Below, piece after piece: positions 41,126 to 49,773 of a stretch of 64,000 nucleotides of DNA. A program made the position numbers and the translations under genes. Positions within the stretch are counted from its first letter, which is position 1, and the number at the start of each line of letters is the position of its first letter. The notes below the pieces were generated by a model that saw nothing but the letters and a program-made list of their open reading frames with translations, made no database searches and had not been told where the DNA came from. Location of the stretch: assembly GCA_045578465.1 (NCBI GenBank), contig JAZNKJ010000039.1, forward strand, positions 1-64,000, read 5' to 3'. The DNA comes from SIG454 sp045578465. GTDB taxonomy: Bacteria > Bacillota > Clostridia > Monoglobales > Monoglobaceae.

Positions 41126-41217
41126 CCGTACAAAAGTACGGTCGGCGCTTCAGGGGGTATCCCCTATAACCCCTAAAATCCTCGAAAAAATTTACACTTC
41201 GTTTGTATTTTTTCGAG
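41126..41217. other. Cluster of hairpins resembling a transfer origin region
   Basis: Three inverted repeats follow each other: CCGTAC-AAAA-GTACGG (41126-41141), AGGGG-gtat-CCCCT (41152-41165) and CTCGAAAAAAT/ATTTTTTCGAG (41181-41217). Similar hairpin clusters precede mobilisation genes in clostridial integrative elements. There is no relaxase gene nearby, so this would be a remnant or an in-trans mobilisable site (inference). Confidence 0.4.
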
Positions 41218-41478
41218 TTGACCTACGTTCAATCGTTCGCTATACGCTCGCTTTAAGCACACATTCTGTGTAAAAACAATTAAGATCTTTATTTATTATG
41301 GTCTGCTTTTTTATATATAAATTATGATAAGGAGTTGAACCAAAGAAAGCCCTCCTTGCTATTCTATTATCGAAAAAGCTGCTTATGTTAAATATGTAGA
41401 GGGTCATTATTTTAGAATATGTTTTTAATTTAAAAATGAAAGGATAGTGACAGAACAAATCGCTTATCCTGTTAACTG
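41218..41478. other. Intergenic stretch without recognisable gene
   Basis: This part of the gap between 41078 and 41478 is AT-rich. It contains a short - strand open frame of 72 codons (41240-41458) that has no good ribosome binding site and no family I recognise. It may be decayed coding DNA of the element. Confidence 0.4.
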
Positions 41479-41614
41479 CTTGCCGACACAGAAAAAGAAA
41501 TCAGGGAAATAGCGGAAGAGGGGCTGTCAGTCTTACAACGGCTTCTACCTCGCCTTTAAAAAGACAATAGGTATTACCCCTGAAAATTACAGAGAGAAAA
41601 ATAAAAAAGCGTGA
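41479..41614 (+). pseudogene. Remnant of an AraC-family regulator (C-terminal HTH)
   Basis: Two frames together give the end of an AraC HTH domain. First LADTEKEIREIAEEG (41479-41523), then, in another frame from 41534, YNGFYLAFKKTIGITPENYR continuing to EKNKKA and a stop at 41612-41614. The expected bridging codons (CGFQS-type) are present except for about two lost bases, which causes the frameshift. A stop lies just before the first part and no N-terminal domain is visible. It is therefore a dead fragment next to the carbohydrate locus. Confidence 0.8.
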
Positions 41615-41640
41615 TGGATTTCCATCACGCTTTTTTATTT
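41603..41640. terminator. Bidirectional terminator
   Basis: A perfect 16-bp arm pair (41603-41618 with 41621-41636) built around GCGTGATGGA/TCCATCACGC, with A run before and T run after. It overlaps the end of the AraC remnant and serves the - strand glycosidase ending at 41688. Confidence 0.9.
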
Positions 41641-41687
41641 GATGCAGATTTCTGCACCTGTTTTATAAAGGAGTTTCGAAATGTTCT

Positions 41688-44600
41688 TTAATTATCGGTT
41701 GACTGAAATATTATAGGAATATCCAAAGGAATCATTGTATCGAGCTTCCATGTGAAGAGCTTTGCATAAGAACCTTCGGGTGCATTTTCCGGCAAGGAAA
41801 CATTGATTGTTGCGGTTGTTTCTACTTTTGCGGGAGTGCAGGATAAGAGTTCGTTTTTGCTATTATAAATTGCAAAGTAGGCAGTAAATGGGCTATCACT
41901 GCTGCTGGTGATTGCAACATTGAAATTTTGCTGATTTTCAGGTGAAACGAGAGAACTGCCTTCGGCGTTTGTGAGTTTCACCTCAGAAACAACAGCATTT
42001 CCTTTTGAATAGATACCCAAAGTAATCAAATCTTCTTTTGTATAGGCACCACTGGATAGAAGCTCATCGATCGAATAAGTTTGCTTAATCGCATTAAGAA
42101 CATTAGCGCCAATCGAGGTGGGTTTTACTTTTTTGAAGAAGTCGCTGCTCAAGTAATATACGGGGCGTATACCGCGTTGTTCCTGGTTGGCATAAGTATG
42201 TAAAGATTTACCGGATAGCGTTGATACATACCTTATGGTGTCGATATTTGCTCCTGGAGTACGCAACCACCAGGTGTCGGAAGTAGTATTAGATGGTACA
42301 TATCCGAACTTTCCTGCGTAAGCGTACCATTCCTGAACGGACATCAGATTTATACCGCATTCAACGGAGTAATCTGTAGGACGGACTGAGTCGCCATATC
42401 CCGCCTCAGTCAGCCATGAATGATTTTCGTTGATATATTCTCTGACAACGGAATCAACAGCGTAGTTATTGTTAAGATAGTATGCAATGTTATCGTAGTC
42501 AGATGGGTCAAAGCCTATATCGTATCGCTCAGAATCGAAATATTTCGCATCGGATACTGATTCTTCCATGACGAAAAACTTTGATTCATTATCAGTGGTT
42601 GTGTCAAGAAGAATGTATTCTTTATCACCTATTTTGAATTTGTTTTCGGAAGGTGTTGAAGCGACTTGATTTTCGTCTATTATTTCCGCAGATGGATAAG
42701 GCCCTATCTGCGTATTTATGTATATAGCTTTTGAAGAAAGGCGGGTTCCATCTGCCATAAGGTTGATGTAATAGAAATACTGCCCAACATCGGATCTTTC
42801 GGGAATCTCCACAGTGAAATCAACGGTTTCGGTTGAGTTGCCGGGTATTACCATATCGATAACACCGAGCAGATTGTCCTTGTTATCGAAGATTTCTACC
42901 TGACCATCAAAAGCGAGAGCGTTTTTATTTGTTATTTCTGCGGAAATTTCTACTGTCCCGCCACTGCTTATGATGGAAGGAGTTGTAACAATCAAAAAGC
43001 CTTTATCAAAGTCTGCTTCTTCAACAGCTGCTACTTTTACAGAAAGTTCTGCAAGCTGTGTTGCAATATAGTCGGCAATTTCAATATATGATGTTTTATG
43101 ATTGCTTTCATATATTGATTCATTAAGAATGTGAGCTCGTTTATTGTAGCGTTCAGCCTGATGTAAAATAGCCTGTGCATAGGGATATTCGTGAGCAAAC
43201 TCGGTTTCTTCTGGACTTGGAGAATCTCCTATGGTTATGGTAAATAATTCATCTTCAAAGGATGTATGTAAATAAGAGCTTGAAGATGTAAGAGAGGTTA
43301 TAATCGGATCAGAAATACGCGAAGAAATGCGACCGTTATATTGTCCCGGGTCGAGAGCGTCAAGTGCACAGGTAAGCATTGGCTCAACACCTGAACCAAT
43401 GGTTTTTTGGGTTACATATACGGGAAAACCTGTGGCGTCAGTTATTGCCAGAGTAACGGTATCTCCCAATTCTATTCCGCTGAAGGTTATGTCGAAAGAG
43501 TTTGTCTCACTCGGGTTTTCAACCTGGCTTTCAACCAGTCTCTCAGCCTGTTCTTCAGCCTGATTTCTGATAGAAGAAATGATTGCATCAGATGTAAGTT
43601 GGCTTAAAGCAGATTGACCTTGGGAAAGGTAGTTACATAAAATGCCAAGCTTTTCAGCCGCGTTGTGAAGCTTGTATGAGGCGACTAAAAACAGACTTAA
43701 ATCTATGGATTCATCACTCTCGGAGTACAGGTCAATTAGGTTGAAAGCTTCGATATAATGCTGTTCAAAATGTTCGCGTATTTCACTTGCGTCCATTGAA
43801 AGAATATCTGCGTTTTGGAGCGAAATTATTCCATCAGTTAAGCACTCATCAGGAATCTCCTCGTAATATTCATTCATACTTGCTTTTACTGCTGAATAAA
43901 GTAATGAACTATCAGAAAGTTCAAGATAAATAGGGCTGTTAGACAGTATTGGGAAACTAACTTTCGTGCCGTATATATCTGTAACAGAGTTATATCTGGT
44001 TATATTCAGAGAGGAAAGCAAAGCAAAGCTTTTTTGAGTCCAGGCTATTGCTATTATTTTGCCGTTTTTGTGGTATAAATAAGCGGCAGAAGTGCCGTCA
44101 CTGTTGGTAAGTTTACCTGCATAGTCTGCGCCGCCGATTATGTCCTGGAAGTAAACAAGAGCATCTAAACCTTTTTTCGAGGTATAATCTGATTCTAAAA
44201 TACCGTAATGGTTTTCTGATGCTGTGGTATTGCCTGTTCCATCTACAAACTCATAAAAATTCACACCGCTCATATCATAGTCATCTGCAAGAGCGAGAGT
44301 TTTAATTAAATTCTCTGCCTGTATTTCTTCGGAAACACCGATTGTGTTATCATCGGAATAGGTATGCCATCCTATTTCAGAAATGTAGTTTTCTTTCCAG
44401 CCACCATATTGATTGCTTAACTCGTCATACTGACTGAGACGATATTCCAATGTCCCCTCATCAGCATTGGACGGAGCAACATATGGCTGGGCGGATATCA
44501 TATCAGCATATTTATAAATGCCAAGAGAATATAGCTGATTTAAAAAACTCAATGAAGGGTTCGCGGCTACACCGGCAATAATTGTGCAGTCCGGGATAAC

Positions 44601-45143
44601 TTTCTTAAAAGCAATAGAAGCAGTTTTAACAAGATTGTAATAGGATGAAGGGTTGGGGGAGTCTTTCCAGAATGATGCAGAGTTTGGTTCGTTCCAAATT
44701 AGAAATGTCGTGATTTGAGGGTGGTTTTCTGCAAGATATTCACCTAATTTAAGACAATAGTCGGAAAAAGCTTCAAGGTTTTCTCTTGTTTCAACACCGT
44801 AGCGTATATCCTGATTTCCTGAGTATAACAGGTTGTTGACACCGACCCCAATCATTGAATTGAAGTTGTAGTTTTCTAAAAGTGTAATTCTTGAGTCTAT
44901 GTAATCTGTATCCCATAATCCTTTTTCCGGCTCAAATTTATGCCAGTTTAAGGCGTAACGGATGGTGTTAACTCCTGTCTGGGACAATATTTCCAATCCC
45001 ATGGCATCATCCGGCTCAGCATTAATTCCAACCCTTGAAAGTTCATCTGAAAATTCAGGGGTGTAATTAACTGCCATAGCATGGGAAGCCAGAATCGGAA
45101 CTGTTAACAGCACACCGATAATTCTCTTAAACATATTTTTCAT
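41688..45143 (-). CDS. Secreted clan GH-A (GH39-like) glycoside hydrolase with DUF6273 domain
   Basis: A 1151-residue exported enzyme. A signal peptide (about 1-24, ending SHAMA) precedes a TIM-barrel domain (about 30-350) with the acid/base Glu152 in FLIWNEPN and the probable nucleophile Glu256 in YISEIGW, as in GH39/GH5-type clan A enzymes. Then follow a beta domain, helical linkers (about 400-560), Ig-like domains, a DUF6273 domain (about 830-1010, marks WWLRTPG and GIRPVYYLS), and a C-terminal beta domain ending LFTWKLDTMIPL. The ATG at 45143 is chosen because it precedes the signal peptide and lies 4 bases after the regulator stop; no strong ribosome binding site is seen, suggesting coupling. 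Family and substrate are not certain. A paralogue of the catalytic domain lies at 62223. Confidence 0.8.
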   Translation of the reverse strand: MKNMFKRIIGVLLTVPILASHAMAVNYTPEFSDELSRVGINAEPDDAMGLEILSQTGVNTIRYALNWHKFEPEKGLWDTDYIDSRITLLENYNFNSMIGVGVNNLLYSGNQDIRYGVETRENLEAFSDYCLKLGEYLAENHPQITTFLIWNEPNSASFWKDSPNPSSYYNLVKTASIAFKKVIPDCTIIAGVAANPSLSFLNQLYSLGIYKYADMISAQPYVAPSNADEGTLEYRLSQYDELSNQYGGWKENYISEIGWHTYSDDNTIGVSEEIQAENLIKTLALADDYDMSGVNFYEFVDGTGNTTASENHYGILESDYTSKKGLDALVYFQDIIGGADYAGKLTNSDGTSAAYLYHKNGKIIAIAWTQKSFALLSSLNITRYNSVTDIYGTKVSFPILSNSPIYLELSDSSLLYSAVKASMNEYYEEIPDECLTDGIISLQNADILSMDASEIREHFEQHYIEAFNLIDLYSESDESIDLSLFLVASYKLHNAAEKLGILCNYLSQGQSALSQLTSDAIISSIRNQAEEQAERLVESQVENPSETNSFDITFSGIELGDTVTLAITDATGFPVYVTQKTIGSGVEPMLTCALDALDPGQYNGRISSRISDPIITSLTSSSSYLHTSFEDELFTITIGDSPSPEETEFAHEYPYAQAILHQAERYNKRAHILNESIYESNHKTSYIEIADYIATQLAELSVKVAAVEEADFDKGFLIVTTPSIISSGGTVEISAEITNKNALAFDGQVEIFDNKDNLLGVIDMVIPGNSTETVDFTVEIPERSDVGQYFYYINLMADGTRLSSKAIYINTQIGPYPSAEIIDENQVASTPSENKFKIGDKEYILLDTTTDNESKFFVMEESVSDAKYFDSERYDIGFDPSDYDNIAYYLNNNYAVDSVVREYINENHSWLTEAGYGDSVRPTDYSVECGINLMSVQEWYAYAGKFGYVPSNTTSDTWWLRTPGANIDTIRYVSTLSGKSLHTYANQEQRGIRPVYYLSSDFFKKVKPTSIGANVLNAIKQTYSIDELLSSGAYTKEDLITLGIYSKGNAVVSEVKLTNAEGSSLVSPENQQNFNVAITSSSDSPFTAYFAIYNSKNELLSCTPAKVETTATINVSLPENAPEGSYAKLFTWKLDTMIPLDIPIIFQSTDN

Positions 45144-45147
45144 TGTT

Positions 45148-46311
45148 TTAATCACTACTTTCTTCAATTTTCTTTTTGTAATCAACCGGAGACAAGCCGG
45201 TATATTTCTTAAATGCATTTCGAAAGCTTTTAATATCTCGGTATCCAACATTGTTGCATATTTCGTAAATACGATATCTTTGGGTTTTTATAAGAGCAAT
45301 GGCAACTTCCATACGGTATGAAAGGAGATATGATGAAAAGGAAGTTCCGGTTGCTTTTTTGAAAAGTAACATAAAGTGCGATTCGCTGAAACCAAAGTTT
45401 TCAGCAACATGCTTCGTGTTGATACCTTTTGAATAGTTTTCTTTCACAAATTGCTTTGCCTGAGATACAAAAGAGCTCATTTTGATGTCATCATCGTGAA
45501 GGCCAAAGGAAATATTGATATCTGCCTTGCAGTTTTTATATGCCTGGTAGGCATTGCCGGCAGAAATCGTAATCTGAGAAATATCGTCAGACATAGCGCT
45601 TATCCCTATTTTTGACTTGATGTTCTGTTCAGACAAATCTAAGGCAAAGTTATAATTAACATCATTAAAAACAACAAATCCGTATATGCCGTTTTCTATA
45701 TTACAGTAGATATAGCTGAAACTTTCCGGTGTCGGGAGACTGGGGGAAGTGGAGCTGAATTCTGCATAAATACTGTAAAACGAACTGAAAGATGACGGAA
45801 GGTCAAATATCTCAAACTGCTTTGTTGCTTCGGCTGCTGAGATGTTTCCAAGAAAAATCTTTCTGACAAACTCATTTTTCAGTATTTTAAGCTTATCGTT
45901 TATTTTGGAAAACGCTTCTTTTGTTGCAGTGTTTTTGTCGAGCTTAAGCTTCATTTTTGTAAGAATTGAGATAAGCTCATCGTTCTTTATGGGCTTGAGG
46001 AGATAATCAAATACGCCTAAACTGATTGAGGATTTAAGGTATTCAAAATCGTTATATCCTGAAAGCACAATAAACTGACATGAACCATTATCTATCTTGC
46101 GGATTTCTTCTATCATTTTAAGACCATCGCAAACATCCATACGGACATCGGTAATAATGACATCGGGTTTGTACTTTTTATAAGCCTCAATGCCTTTAAG
46201 TCCGTTGGCGGCTTCTCCTACAACAGAGAAGCCTATTTTATTATAATCAATGGTAGAAACCAAACTTTTTCTAAGTAACGGTTCATCGTCAACCAGAAGT
46301 AGTTTATACAT
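45148..46311 (-). CDS. AraC-type response regulator (REC-HTH_18)
   Basis: A cytoplasmic response regulator of 387 residues. The N-terminal receiver domain has LLVDDEPLL, the phospho-acceptor Asp55 in IITDVRMD, and the Lys of LLKPIKNDE. A variable middle region (about 130-280) follows, and a C-terminal double AraC HTH ends with YRDIKSFRNAFKKYTGLSP. Its partner is most likely the LytS-type kinase at 50740. I start it at ATG 46311, which has AAAGGAG 8 bases before it; an upstream in-frame ATG lacks such a site. It is divergent from the transporter operon and probably activates it, as in other Gram-positive sugar loci. Confidence 0.92.
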   Translation of the reverse strand: MYKLLLVDDEPLLRKSLVSTIDYNKIGFSVVGEAANGLKGIEAYKKYKPDVIITDVRMDVCDGLKMIEEIRKIDNGSCQFIVLSGYNDFEYLKSSISLGVFDYLLKPIKNDELISILTKMKLKLDKNTATKEAFSKINDKLKILKNEFVRKIFLGNISAAEATKQFEIFDLPSSFSSFYSIYAEFSSTSPSLPTPESFSYIYCNIENGIYGFVVFNDVNYNFALDLSEQNIKSKIGISAMSDDISQITISAGNAYQAYKNCKADINISFGLHDDDIKMSSFVSQAKQFVKENYSKGINTKHVAENFGFSESHFMLLFKKATGTSFSSYLLSYRMEVAIALIKTQRYRIYEICNNVGYRDIKSFRNAFKKYTGLSPVDYKKKIEESSD

Positions 46312-46362
46312 ACACACAACTCCTTTTTGTGATTTGAAAGCAATCACTCTAACTTAGTTTAA

Positions 46363-46441
46363 GATTACCAAAAATGAATATTAAAGTCAACGAATTTTAG
46401 GGGAAAAAGTAAAAATACACATCTAAAAAATAGGATTACCA
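46363..46441. promoter_or_regulatory. Repeated motif GATTACCA upstream of the transporter operon
   Basis: GATTACCA occurs at 46363-46370 and at 46434-46441, 71 bases apart in the same orientation, the second copy ending three bases before the -35 box. Same-orientation motifs adjoining a -35 are typical of AraC-type activator sites, so these may bind the regulator encoded next door (inference). Confidence 0.35.
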
Positions 46442-46443
46442 CC

Positions 46444-46472
46444 TTGAAATAAATTATGTGTTTTTGTAGAAT
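46444..46472 (+). promoter_or_regulatory. Sigma-A promoter of the transporter/kinase operon
   Basis: TTGAAA (46444-46449) and TAGAAT (46467-46472) are 17 bases apart. The leader to the lipoprotein gene is about 58 bases. This promoter probably drives the whole + strand series from 46538. Confidence 0.82.
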
Positions 46473-46488
46473 TATTATAGAAAGAATT

Positions 46489-46510
46489 AAGGTCAATTTA
46501 AGGTCAATTT
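46489..46510 (+). repeat. Tandem 11-bp repeat in the operon leader
   Basis: AAGGTCAATTT is repeated twice without a spacer (46489-46499 and 46500-46510), about 10-30 bases downstream of the expected transcription start. It could be an operator or simply a tandem duplication. Confidence 0.5.
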
Positions 46511-46537
46511 TTATGACTATTTTTAAGGAGGGTATTT

Positions 46538-47923
46538 ATGAAAAAATTTTTAACAAAAATGGTATTGGTTGTCCTTTCTTGCGCTATGTTAGCGGGTTGT
46601 GCAGCTAACGGAGGCGGTGGAGCTGAGGACGGAAATGTAAGTATTTCAGTAAGCAACTGGCCAACATCAAACGACAAGACAAATGCAGAACTTTATGACG
46701 GATATCTTCAGAAGATGAACGAAAAATATCCTGAAATTACAGTAACTCCTGATACTTGGCAGTATGATGTGAATTCATTCTTGCCAAAGGCTGCAAGCGG
46801 TCAGTTACCAACAGTATTCCAGACATATTTTACTGAATCACAGAAGATAATTGATGCAGGTTACGCTCGTGATATTACCAAGGAAGTAAAAGAAGCTGGC
46901 TACGATACTCTATATAACGATGTATACATGGATTTGCTTAAAAAAGATGGCAAGTATTACGGTCTTGTTAAAAACGGATATGTAATGGGTCTTCTTTGTA
47001 ATGTAAAGATGTTTGAGGATGCAGGCCTTGTGGACAAAGACGGTGTTCCGATTTTCCCTAAGACTTTGGATGAGCTTGTTGAAACAGCTAAAACAATCAA
47101 AGAGAAGACAGGTAAGCCTGGTTTCTTTATTCCAACAACAAACAATCAGGGTGGTTGGATATTCTGTAATATTGCCTGGGCGTTTGGCACAGAGTTTGAA
47201 AAGATGGTAGACGGAAAGTGGGTTGCAACATTTGATAGTGAAGAATGTTACGAAGCACTTAAATACATAAGCGACCTCAAATGGAAGCACAATGTTATCC
47301 AGGACGATATTTTAGGAGATGCTTCAAACACATTTATAAGAATGTTTGCAACAGATCAGGTTGCAATGGGTATCCAGGCTCCTTCTACAATAAACAGTGC
47401 AATCAAGCAGTATAACATGAGCAGAGACAATGTTGCAGTTGCAAGAATTCCTGCAGGACCGGAAAATCGTGCGGCTCTTCTTGGTGGCGGAGTATATATG
47501 TTCAGCAACAAAGCAACATCTGAGGAAGTTGAAGCAGCATTCAAGTGGCTCGAACTTACAGGCGGTATCCCAACAAATAGTGAGGAAACCAAAAATGCAT
47601 GGGCTGAAACAGCAAAGACACAGTCAGAAGAAGGAAGACTTGTGGGCTATGGCACAATAAATATTTTTGCAGACGAAAGCCTTACAAAGGCAAAGGAAGA
47701 AGCAGAAAAGCCATATATAAAGGTAAACCCAAAAATGTTTGAGGATTATCAGGCGTTAGAAGGAGTAACTGTTAACCCTGAACCTCCGGTTTGTGCTCAG
47801 GAACTTTATTCAGTATTTGACCGTGTTCTTCAGCAGATTTTAACAAACAAAGATGCAGATATTAAGGGAATCCTCAAAAAGGAAGCTGCAGAATTTCAGA
47901 CTAAGTATTTAGATAAACAGTAA
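46538..47923 (+). CDS. Sugar ABC transporter substrate-binding lipoprotein
   Basis: The 461-residue extracellular solute-binding protein (family 1 type, as in CUT1 sugar transporters) has a lipoprotein signal ending LAGC with Cys21 as the lipidated residue. After a short Gly-rich linker come the two-lobed binding-protein stretches such as NKYPEITVTPDTWQ-type region, YGLVKNGYVMGLLCN, GWIFCNIAWAFG and GVYMFSNKATSEE. The ligand is not identifiable from sequence; oligosaccharides are usual. AAGGAGGG precedes the ATG. It is the first gene after the promoter at 46444 and is followed by its two permeases. Confidence 0.93.
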   Translation: MKKFLTKMVLVVLSCAMLAGCAANGGGGAEDGNVSISVSNWPTSNDKTNAELYDGYLQKMNEKYPEITVTPDTWQYDVNSFLPKAASGQLPTVFQTYFTESQKIIDAGYARDITKEVKEAGYDTLYNDVYMDLLKKDGKYYGLVKNGYVMGLLCNVKMFEDAGLVDKDGVPIFPKTLDELVETAKTIKEKTGKPGFFIPTTNNQGGWIFCNIAWAFGTEFEKMVDGKWVATFDSEECYEALKYISDLKWKHNVIQDDILGDASNTFIRMFATDQVAMGIQAPSTINSAIKQYNMSRDNVAVARIPAGPENRAALLGGGVYMFSNKATSEEVEAAFKWLELTGGIPTNSEETKNAWAETAKTQSEEGRLVGYGTINIFADESLTKAKEEAEKPYIKVNPKMFEDYQALEGVTVNPEPPVCAQELYSVFDRVLQQILTNKDADIKGILKKEAAEFQTKYLDKQ

Positions 47924-47936
47924 AGGAAGAGAAATT

Positions 47937-48869
47937 TTGATACATACAAACAGAACTAATACAAACCCAAGCCTAAAAAAATCTCTGCCACAGAGATTCC
48001 TTGGGGTATTGAGGAAAAACTGGGCGGCGTGGCTGTTGCTGATTCCAAGCTTTTATGCACTATATATTGTAATGTGGAAACCGGTTGTAACAGGTGCATA
48101 TATGTCTCTTTTTAAAACAAGTGGCTATGACTTGGTTGAGTTTGTGGGTATACAGAACTATATTAATGTTTTGAAGGATCCAATATTTTTGCAAACCTTG
48201 GTTAACACATTGAAATATGTATTCTGGTCTATCATTATCGGATTCTTTTTGCCTCTCTTTGTGGCAATTGCGTTAAATGAAATAGTTCATTTTAAAAGTC
48301 TTTTCAGAACAGTAGTGTATATCCCTGTACTTGTTCCGATGGTTGCGGCCAGCCTTCTTTGGTATTTTATGTTTCTGCCGGGTGAAAGTGGAGTACTTAA
48401 TATGTTTCTTGCAAAAATCGGTCTTCCGCCCGAGCAGTGGCTTCAAAATCAGGACTTAACAATAATACTCATAGTGATTTCGATGACATGGAAAAGCTTT
48501 GGAAGTACGGTTGTTATTTATCTGGCAAGTTTGCAGGGTATAAGTCAGGATTTATATGAGGCTTCAACTATTGACGGAGCAAGCGTAATTAAAAAGACAA
48601 TGCATATTACGATTCCTCAGATTATGCCAACGGCACTATTGATGCTTGTTTCTCAAATTATAAGTGTGTTCCAAACAATGAACCAACCTATGATTATGAC
48701 AGACGGTGGCCCTAACAATGCGTCTTTGACGCTGAGCCTCCAGTCTTATTATGAGGCTTTCAGATATATGCGTGCGGACAGTTCACTGGCTATAGGAATT
48801 GTATCTTTTGTAATCCTTTTGGTTATGACCGTCTTTTATTTCAAGTTACAGAAGAAGCTGGAGGATTAA
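47937..48869 (+). CDS. Sugar ABC transporter permease (MalF type)
   Basis: A 310-residue membrane protein with about six transmembrane segments. The cytoplasmic EAA loop (EASTIDGASVIKKTMHITIP, about 212-231) contacts the ATPase. It belongs to the CUT1 permease family. It starts with TTG at 47937, a few bases after AAAGGA; no ATG is available near it. It pairs with the next gene. As in many Bacillota sugar loci, no ATPase is encoded here; a shared MsmK/UgpC-type ATPase encoded elsewhere is expected. Confidence 0.93.
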   Translation: MIHTNRTNTNPSLKKSLPQRFLGVLRKNWAAWLLLIPSFYALYIVMWKPVVTGAYMSLFKTSGYDLVEFVGIQNYINVLKDPIFLQTLVNTLKYVFWSIIIGFFLPLFVAIALNEIVHFKSLFRTVVYIPVLVPMVAASLLWYFMFLPGESGVLNMFLAKIGLPPEQWLQNQDLTIILIVISMTWKSFGSTVVIYLASLQGISQDLYEASTIDGASVIKKTMHITIPQIMPTALLMLVSQIISVFQTMNQPMIMTDGGPNNASLTLSLQSYYEAFRYMRADSSLAIGIVSFVILLVMTVFYFKLQKKLED

Positions 48870-48873
48870 TGCT

Positions 48874-49773
48874 ATGAGTAAAAAGAACAGTAAGTTTTAC
48901 AATAAAAACTATGGTATTATTACGGCTTTGGATTTCAAGCAGCCCAAGGTCAAAGCGTTGTATTATGTAATTCTGGCTTTTGTTATCTGTATATGTCTTA
49001 TATGTATCGTTCCGGTTATCTGGCTTTTTGTATCGTGTCTTAAAGATGTAAATGAATTTTTGGCGGTTCCGCCAACTTTCTGGCCTAAGGAGATGCATCC
49101 GGAAAAAATTCTTGAAGTATGGAAAGACCTTGAGTTTGGTAGATACTTCATCAATACCGGAATTATTATACTGGGCAGTTTAATTGGAACTATATTTTTA
49201 AACGGACTTGCTGGCTTTGCACTGTCAAGACTTAAACCGCTGGGGTCTTCCATACTGTTTACATTGATAATGTGGACAATGATGATGCCACAGACCCTTA
49301 ATTTAGTTCCGTTATTTAAAAACTTTTTGAATTTTACGATATTCCATTTTAATCTTACAGATACTAATTGGCCTATGTGGATTATTTCAGTTGCAAACTG
49401 TATGAATATTTTGATGTTTAAGAACTTTTTTGACACCATCCCTTCATCATATGTTGAAGCAGCTCGTATTGACGGGGCATCGGATATATCGATTTTTACA
49501 AAGATTATCCTGCCGCTCAGCCGTCCGATTATTGCAGTTATTGCATTAAGAGTGGCTATTGCAAACTGGGATATGTTCCTTTGGCCATACCTTATCCTTA
49601 AAACACCGGAAAAATACACAGTAAGTGTTATGTTGTATTATATGAAAACGACATTTGCGGTGGATAAACAGGTAATGGCGGCATTCTTCTCTATAATTCC
49701 GCCAATGATTATATTCATTCTGTTCCAGAAGCAGATTGTACATAATGATAACAGCGCGGGGGTTAAAGGATAA
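48874..49773 (+). CDS. Sugar ABC transporter permease (MalG type)
   Basis: The 299-residue second permease of the CUT1 pair has about six transmembrane segments and the EAA loop EAARIDGASDISIFTKIILP (about 196-215). The cytoplasmic N-terminus of about 25 residues is basic. It begins four bases after the first permease stop, with GGAGGAT inside the latter's end as ribosome binding site. Its stop overlaps the start of the sensor gene by one base (TAATG). Confidence 0.93.
   Translation: MSKKNSKFYNKNYGIITALDFKQPKVKALYYVILAFVICICLICIVPVIWLFVSCLKDVNEFLAVPPTFWPKEMHPEKILEVWKDLEFGRYFINTGIIILGSLIGTIFLNGLAGFALSRLKPLGSSILFTLIMWTMMMPQTLNLVPLFKNFLNFTIFHFNLTDTNWPMWIISVANCMNILMFKNFFDTIPSSYVEAARIDGASDISIFTKIILPLSRPIIAVIALRVAIANWDMFLWPYLILKTPEKYTVSVMLYYMKTTFAVDKQVMAAFFSIIPPMIIFILFQKQIVHNDNSAGVKG

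Larger units (their letters stand above)
37531..41620. mobile_element. Integrated element (or its remains) interrupting spoVAD; far end not defined
   Basis: The left border is the break in spoVAD. Inside are the serine recombinase, a small protein, a GIY-YIG-like protein, an oriT-like hairpin cluster and decayed coding sequence. Features at 41.6 kb onward belong to a carbohydrate locus that may be carried by the same element or be native. The right border given here is only the last position with mobile-element-like content. Confidence 0.55.

Noticed and set aside
41240..41458. 72-codon frame on the - strand in the element
   Set aside because: No good ribosome binding site and no family resemblance; kept only as a note on the gap.
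48963..49619. 218-codon open frame on the - strand opposite the second permease
   Set aside because: It is antisense to a conserved permease and has no ribosome binding site.
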